From Anagrus nilaparvatae (lineage: Eukaryota > Arthropoda > Insecta > Hymenoptera > Mymaridae), in assembly GCA_022575985.1 (NCBI GenBank), contig JAKSXM010000014.1, positions 18,228,001 through 18,292,000 on the forward strand: a DNA stretch of 64,000 bases. Reading direction: 5' to 3'. Below the pieces are notes generated by a model that saw only the letters and a program-made list of their open reading frames with translations, had not been told where the DNA came from and did not search any database. The translations under genes were made by a program, and so were the position numbers. Below are positions 58,421 to 64,000 of this stretch, in pieces (positions within the stretch are counted from its first letter, which is position 1; each line of letters begins with the position of its first letter).

Positions 58421-60950
58421 ATGGATGAATGGTGTGTAGTTTGCAATTTTAGTAATCCTTATCGCCCAGGACCTGAAATCGGTGAAACAAGAATTTTTCA
58501 TAGGTAAGTATTTTAATAATTATTACAATATTAATTATTATAGAGTTTTAATAATTCTTCAAAATAAATCTAAATCGAATCTAAATAATTATCTAAGATT
58601 GCTGTTCGACAGAACTCTAAATATATAAAAAATATAACCGGTTTGAATGTAAACACAACTTAAGGCCGAGTTATGATCGTTCATAGATGTTCAAATTACC
58701 GAAGAGATTTTTATTTTTATAATTTTTGAAAAATGTGTTTATTTTGTAATATTATAGCTCAAAAAATCATTTTAATTATAAATTTTCACTGAATAATTAT
58801 AATTAATTGAATGTGGTACTAGTTGAAAACTAAACAATTATATGGCTAACGGGGCTGAATGTCAACCATTTTTGTAGGTTTTAGCCAATTAGAGGCTAGG
58901 AAAAAATATGTAATAATATTTTGAAAATTTATATGAAATAATAATTTTGGACAACAAAATTCGGTTAAAATTTTATCATCTTAAAAAAAAACTGCTAATT
59001 AATTAATTAATTAATCTACATAAAATTGAAAATGTGGCTGTACTTTTCTGAGTAGCAAAAAAGGAATTTAAAAAAATACTACCAAGTCAGCAAATTCTTT
59101 TATTGAATTGCAATGTGTTGCAGTTACAGACTTCGATTTCTACGCATTTTGGCATATTTTTTTCCTCCATATACTTTTTTATACGTTATGAATTTTCGAA
59201 CAGCAATCTTTTAACGAGTTTTTAAAATATTATAACACTTTCAACAATAAAGCTTAACTGAGGATTGATAAAATGACAATAAAAATAAAAGAAAATAGCT
59301 ATTTGTGAACCAAGGGAGAAAATATAAGTTTCGATGTTGCATACAGATACTGCACGAGCGAGAGCAGACTGCATATAAAAATCGAACACTACATTTTTGC
59401 CCAATGGATATTTTTTTATCGGAGGCTATAAAATGAATGTTTTTTGAGTAAAATTTTTAACGCATGTGATGAAAAACAAATTTACTTTCTAAATATTATA
59501 TATAAATTTTTTTTTAATTTTTGTTACAAAAATAGATTTCCTAAAAATATTGAGCAAAGGCAAAGATGGCTTGAAGCTATTGGCATGAAAGAAGTGAGTT
59601 CTAGAAGAACAGTATGCAGTTCTCATTTTTCTATTGATGACTACAAAACCTCAGAGGTTACTGGTGAAAAAACAATATTATTGAATGATACTGCGCTCCC
59701 TCGTTTTAATTTAAATCCAGCTGAAAGAACTGATCAAAGTTATAACAATGCTATTGAATCAGAAAATATACGGTAATTTTTTAATTATACATCTCGAGTC
59801 TTCGAATCAGAAATTGTTTTTTTTTTTTAATTATGTTTTCGTTCAAGAATTTTTTTTAAAAATTTAAATTAGAAAATTAGCATTTATCCAAACTGTTGAA
59901 TCTATGATACGAACTTTTATGTTTTTATAAAAATCAACAAGTAGGTTTTTTATAAACTATTTAAAAAAATAATTTCTTTTGTATTATTATTTTAGAAATA
60001 TTGGGAGCGAAACTGAAATTCAAACTCCTGAAGCAGCAATCAATCAGCAGGTCCTCCCAACCAATCCAGGCCAACCACAACTATTTCAGTATTTATATTT
60101 TCCAGGCCAACCACTATTTAAGTACTTATATTTTAAAATTTTATACGTATTTTTTTTACCAAATATTGAAAAAAAGTTCTGTATGAAAAAAATTATTTTT
60201 AGCTTTATGTTGCTGTCGCCTAACGCACCTGTTGAAAATAATGAACAAATAACAAATTTAAACGAACAAAACATGGAAGCAATTAAAAAAGGACCTACTA
60301 CGATTGATTTAGCAGAAGATAACGAAGATAATGATAAAGGAAAAGAAACTGCAATCAATCAGCAGGTCCTCTCAACCAATCCAGGCCAACCACAACCATT
60401 AAAGTATTTATATTTTAAAATGTTATACGTATTTTTTTTAACAAATATTGAAAAAAAGTTCTGTATGAAAAAAATTATTTTTAGCTTTGTTATGTTGCTG
60501 ACGCCTAACGTACCTGTTAAAAATAATGTACAAATATCAAATTTAAACGAACAAAATATGGAAACAATTAAAAAAGGATCTACTACGATTGATTTAGCAG
60601 AAGATGACGAAGATAATGATAAAGGAAAAGAAACTGATAACTCTGGTAATTTAAAAGAACAAAGAATAGAAATAAATGAAACTACTAAAAGTGATTTAAC
60701 TGAAGATAATGGAAAAGAAATTGAACCCATTCGCTGTTTAAGGAGAGAAAAAATCACTCAGCACGATTTTACTTCTGAAATGGGTTGGAAAAAATATCAA
60801 TTGCAAAAAAGAGAGCTCCAAAAGAAGTGTCATAGAAGAAATTATAATATATTAAGGTTGAAAAGAACAATTTCAAAATTGAAAAAGGAGTTAAAATTAT
60901 TAAAGTCTGAAAAAAAATCTGTTACCCAAGAAAGCAGTAGTTCGGAATAA
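58421..60950 (+). CDS. THAP zinc-finger protein, three exons
   Basis: Exons 58421-58503, 59536-59772 and 59996-60950 join in frame (AG|A and CG|A). The product is 424 residues as read through. The N-terminus is a C2CH THAP DNA-binding domain: C5, C8, FHRFP (26-30), W39, C55, H58 and the ALPRFN box (81-86). The middle is two near-identical acidic blocks (each with TTIDLAED). The C-terminus is a basic coiled coil (KRELQKKCHRR to KELKLLKSEKK), common for dimerising THAP factors. Exon 3 contains two 81-bp segments (60122-60202 and 60404-60484) with GT/AG ends whose translation is unlike the rest. Removing them would give about 370 residues. The exact gene is not identified, and THAP proteins can be domesticated P-element relatives. 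Confidence 0.8.
60036..60636 (+). repeat. Tandem duplication inside THAP exon 3
   Basis: Two adjacent copies, 60036-60350 (315 bp) and 60351-60636 (286 bp), both start GCAATCAATCAGCAGGTCCT and end GATAAAGGAAAAGAAACT. Copy 1 has an extra block of about 28 bp (TATTTATATTTTCCAGGCCA). Each copy carries an 81-bp GT...AG segment, a multiple of three, so the reading frame survives with or without splicing. Few differences separate the copies, pointing to a young duplication. Confidence 0.8.
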
Positions 60951-61341
60951 AATCATGATTAGAAGTTCATGAAAAATAAATTATTAAAGAAATTTTTTTT
61001 ATACATTAAAAAAAAGTAGCCCTAGTAAATTTTTACTATTTTAATTGTATGTTTATATTTTAATTGTACCTTTAAATTCTGTACATGTATATGTTACATG
61101 GTTATATTAGTATTGTATTTTTATGTATATGTATGAATTTTATGTGGATATTTTAGCTTTATAATAATAAATAAAAAGATACAATTAATTTAAGTCTCGT
61201 GTTGTAATTGTTGCAAATTTCGTGCTGTAAATACAGATTTTTTTTTTCGTGTAACAAACTCAAAGGTTAAACTCGGATTTGGTCTTCTAGTTTTTTTAAT
61301 AAATAACAATCAAATAATTATTGTTACGCACGCGTTTTAAT

Positions 61342-62052
61342 TTAAGGGGGTCGGATCCCTACATACAAGAGCAAAAACAGGGATTTTTGTTTATATTTTT
61401 TGGGCAGAAAAAATTAACTTAAACACTTGAAAATTTTTGCAAATGAAAGGAAATTTATTTAAAAATACAATTTAAAAAAAATTTTTTTTTTATAAATTAA
61501 ATATGGTGCTGAAAGTTGCTATTTCCGAAAAAAAACGTCTTTTCAATTTGCGTGCAGTGTAGCTCAAAATCCACTCAACCAATCAACACGAAAATATATA
61601 AATGTTACTGATAATATTTCTAAGAATATAAATGAGAGGGAATTTGAATATTGGTTTCCAAAATTTTTTTATTAAGAAAAGAAAAGAAAAAAAAACTGAA
61701 AAATCAGTATTTTTTTTTTTGAATAAACTTTTAAATTTTGAAAAAATAAAAATTCTGCTCCATTCATATGGAAAATATATGATTAAAGAAATAAAATTTT
61801 TCAGTTTCGCGTGTTTAAGATGATTCTGGCAGCCGCTAGACTGCACGCAAGCAAAAAAAGGTCTTACGCGGGAATAGCAACCATCAGCACCATCTATAAT
61901 TTAAAAAAATAATAATAATAAAATTATATTCTTTAATAAATTATCTTTCATTTGCAACAATTTTCATGTGTCTAAGTTAATTATTTTTACTCGAAAAAAT
62001 CAAACGAAAATTCCTTTTTTTTTCTTGTCTGTAAAGGACCCGCCCCCCTTAA
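61342..62052. mobile_element. TTAA-flanked foldback element, 711 bp
   Basis: TTAA at 61342-61345 and 62049-62052. The inverted arms begin GGGGGTCGGATCC and (complement) GGGGGGCGGGTCC. Farther in, TTGCAAATGAAAG (about 61437) pairs with CTTTCATTTGCAA (about 61946). ATGGTGCTGAAAGTTGCTAT (about 61504) pairs with ATAGCAACCATCAGCACCAT (about 61875), and TTGCGTGCAGTGTAG pairs with CTAGACTGCACGCAAG. This fits a piggyBac-type TTAA target, with ends different from the CCC-type MITEs. No transposase frame. Confidence 0.7.
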
Positions 62053-62794
62053 TCTTAAAACACTTGTTTTATTTTAAAAATTACGAAAGGATGAGTTTTC
62101 TAGGAACATTTTAAAAAGTTATAATACAATAAAAATTTTTTGAATAATATAAATATCTCTGAGTTCTTCTTTTGGATACCCGTCCCAAAAATCTTAATAA
62201 CCACACACCCCTACTTAACATTATTGACAAAACTAATAAATTTGTAGTACAATAAAAATGTTACACAATTTATTGAAAATTTAATTTTAGAGAAGAATAT
62301 GAAAAGCACGATTTCACTTATAGAATAATAAGCAAGTGATTTTATGTATTTCAAATAATAATTAAAACAAATAAAAGCTATTTTCTCGGATTAATAGAAT
62401 TTGGTATAAAATATTAATCTTCAAGATCTTTACTTTAGTAATATCTAAAAGATAAAGTAATAATCATTACCTTTAGTTGAGCTGCTAAAACTTTAATATT
62501 AGTAGTGTACGGCTGGAATTGGCTAGACGTCTGATCAAGGCAAGGTGTTTCTATAAAACTGATTCTACATATATAGACGATGTGATTTCTCACAATTTTA
62601 ACGTTATATACTTTAATCATTAATTCATTTAACCGATTCTCTAAATTCTGTGACAAGTTGTTTTTCTTTGTTAATTAAATTTAAATCTTTAATTTAAACT
62701 GTATTTTTTGTTGTATTTTAAAAGTATTATTTTATTGTTGATTTATCTTAATTTTATGTTAAACCAGAAATTCTTCCTGATATAAATAACATAT

Positions 62795-63500
62795 TACTCC
62801 CTGATGATGTTGTTATTTGTTTAATTTGAAAAGAAGTTTTAAATTAATAGAAAAAAATGAAATTAAATAAATAAATTTTTTAAAAATACATTCTTTTACA
62901 TATTTTAGATGATAAATAACGCAGCAGTCATTTCATGTTGTTTTTTATTTTATTCCCAAATGATAAATTTTTGTTAATTGAAAAGAAATTTTTCTGTTTT
63001 AAAAATTTAAATAAAAATTAAATTAAAAATACATTTTTAAAAGTACATTCATTTAGATAATATTATAAAAAAGAAATTTTAATTGTCTTGTACTCCCTAA
63101 TAATAATTTTTTGTTTAATTGAAAAGAAATTTTATTGTTTTAAAAATTTAAATAAAAAACAAATTTTTAAAAGGACATTCTTTTAGATATGTAGATAATA
63201 CATAACGCAGCAGTAATTTCTTTTTACAAACGGCCTACAAGGAGTACAACTCCCTGATGATATTTTTTTTTGTTTAATTGAAAAGAAATTTTACTGTTTT
63301 AAAAATTTAAATAAAAAATACATTTTTTTAAAAGAACATTCTTTTAGATATTTTAAATAACACTAGTCATTTCCTATTGTAAATGAACTTGTACTCCCTG
63401 ATGATAATTTTTTGTTTAATTGAAAAGAAATTTACTGTTTCAAATTAATATAAAAGAAGTAAATTAAAAAAAACATTCTTGTAGATATTTGGATAATAAA
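62795..63500 (+). repeat. Tandem array of ~150-bp units (second family)
   Basis: Five diverged units, each with CTCCCTGATGATAATTTTTT, GTTTAATTGAAAAGAAATTT, ACTGTTTTAAAAATTTAAAT and an ACATTCTTTTAGATAT block. They start near 62797, 62953, 63092, 63250 and 63399 (spacing 139-158 bp). The array is unrelated in sequence to the 21650-24075 array. It lies just upstream of the gene that starts at 63777. Confidence 0.7.
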
Positions 63501-63776
63501 AAGTGATTTTTTAAAAATCAAGTTTTATTTAAAAGTAGGTTAAAGGGCGTTTCAAAATAGAAGGCGTTTTTGAAAACACAAAATTTGAAAATGTGTTAAC
63601 CAATAGAATTTTAGGTTTAATGAATGTAATTGGTCTAAAAATTTATAGCACTCCCAATTAATATTTTGAAAAGCTAAAATTTTTCTATAAAACCCAACGT
63701 TTCAGCTAAAAAGGTATAGTTTTCTTAGATATTTCATCAGTTAACTATATCAACTATCAGCTACTTAAAAAAAAAC

Positions 63777-64000
63777 ATGTCTAATATGAATAATTTAATA
63801 GTTTTGTCTAATGGAGAGGAAGGAAATGGTAAGTTAATAAAGTTAATAAATTTATTATTATTATTCTGATTATTATTTAAACTAAAATATGTTAGTTAAT
63901 TTTACTTTTTTTTATTTATTTTATAATTCAAAATTTTTTTGTATTTTAACGTGTAAACTTTTTTATTTTTTAGTTGATAACATTTTTGAAGCGGAGACCA
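63777..64000 (+). CDS. 5' end of an unknown plus-strand gene
   Basis: Exon 1 is 63777-63828, ATG to AAT G|GTAAGT, a strong donor. The acceptor TTTTATTTTTTAG leads to exon 2 from 63974, which is open to the window edge. The join is in frame and gives a peptide starting MSNMNNLIVLSNGEEGN and continuing VDNIFEAET. Intron length is 145 bp, like the menin introns. Too little is visible to name a family. A nested ATG at 63786 is the alternative start. Confidence 0.5.

Noticed and set aside
62435..62656. Minus-strand frame with protein-like composition ending before a GTAATG donor
   Set aside because: No ATG. The next usable acceptor would give an intron of only about 26 bp, and no partner exon was found.

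Overview
This window is nuclear DNA from an insect-like animal. It is very AT-rich, with long A/T runs. The genes are split by short introns with GT/AG ends, and non-LTR retrotransposons of the arthropod R1 clade are present. Two conserved single-copy genes anchor it: APC11 (minus strand, 18764-21233) and menin (plus strand, 25444-27573). The AT content, the R1-type elements, the F-box/LRR-like remnant and the many foldback elements would fit a parasitoid wasp or another low-GC insect, but the species cannot be fixed from the sequence.

Layout. 1-181: edge of a minus-strand gene with a proline-rich exon. 182-3540: AT-rich, no gene seen. 3560-5560: a decayed R1-clade retrotransposon with a typical 3' tail. 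5650-12660: foldback elements, including one palindrome with two TTAA-flanked MITEs nested in its two arms. 12665-18700: mostly featureless, with one old foldback. 18764-21233: APC11 in three exons. 21650-24075: an array of about 150-bp monomers. 24880-27573: menin in one untranslated and five coding exons. 27600-32640: AT-rich, no gene seen. 32640-33240: the same 150-bp monomers in opposite orientation. 33245-37525: foldback, hAT-like and Tc1/mariner/pogo-like elements, one nested in another. 39500-54400: an accessory zone with broken genes and duplications (F-box, MULE-like transposase, DUF4817-type helix-turn-helix, a 1.15-kb segment in two close copies plus a third, a PIF/Harbinger-like element, a second R1 RT fragment, and three members of an unrecognised cysteine-rich ORF family). 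56090-56165: a possible core promoter. 58421-60950: a THAP zinc-finger gene with an internal tandem duplication. 61342-62052: another TTAA foldback. 62795-63500: a second, unrelated tandem array of about 150 bp. 63777-64000: start of a new plus-strand gene.

How the genes relate. APC11 (catalytic RING subunit of the anaphase-promoting complex) and menin (scaffold of MLL/Trithorax histone methyltransferase complexes) lie head to head with the satellite array between them. I see no functional link beyond proximity. The accessory zone looks like accumulated transposons and dead or duplicated genes rather than an operon-like system. The observations most worth following are the nested foldback elements that carry their own empty insertion sites, the inverted satellite arrays on either side of menin, and the unassigned cysteine-rich family. 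Where neither a computation nor a database search was possible, identities rest on motifs read by eye.
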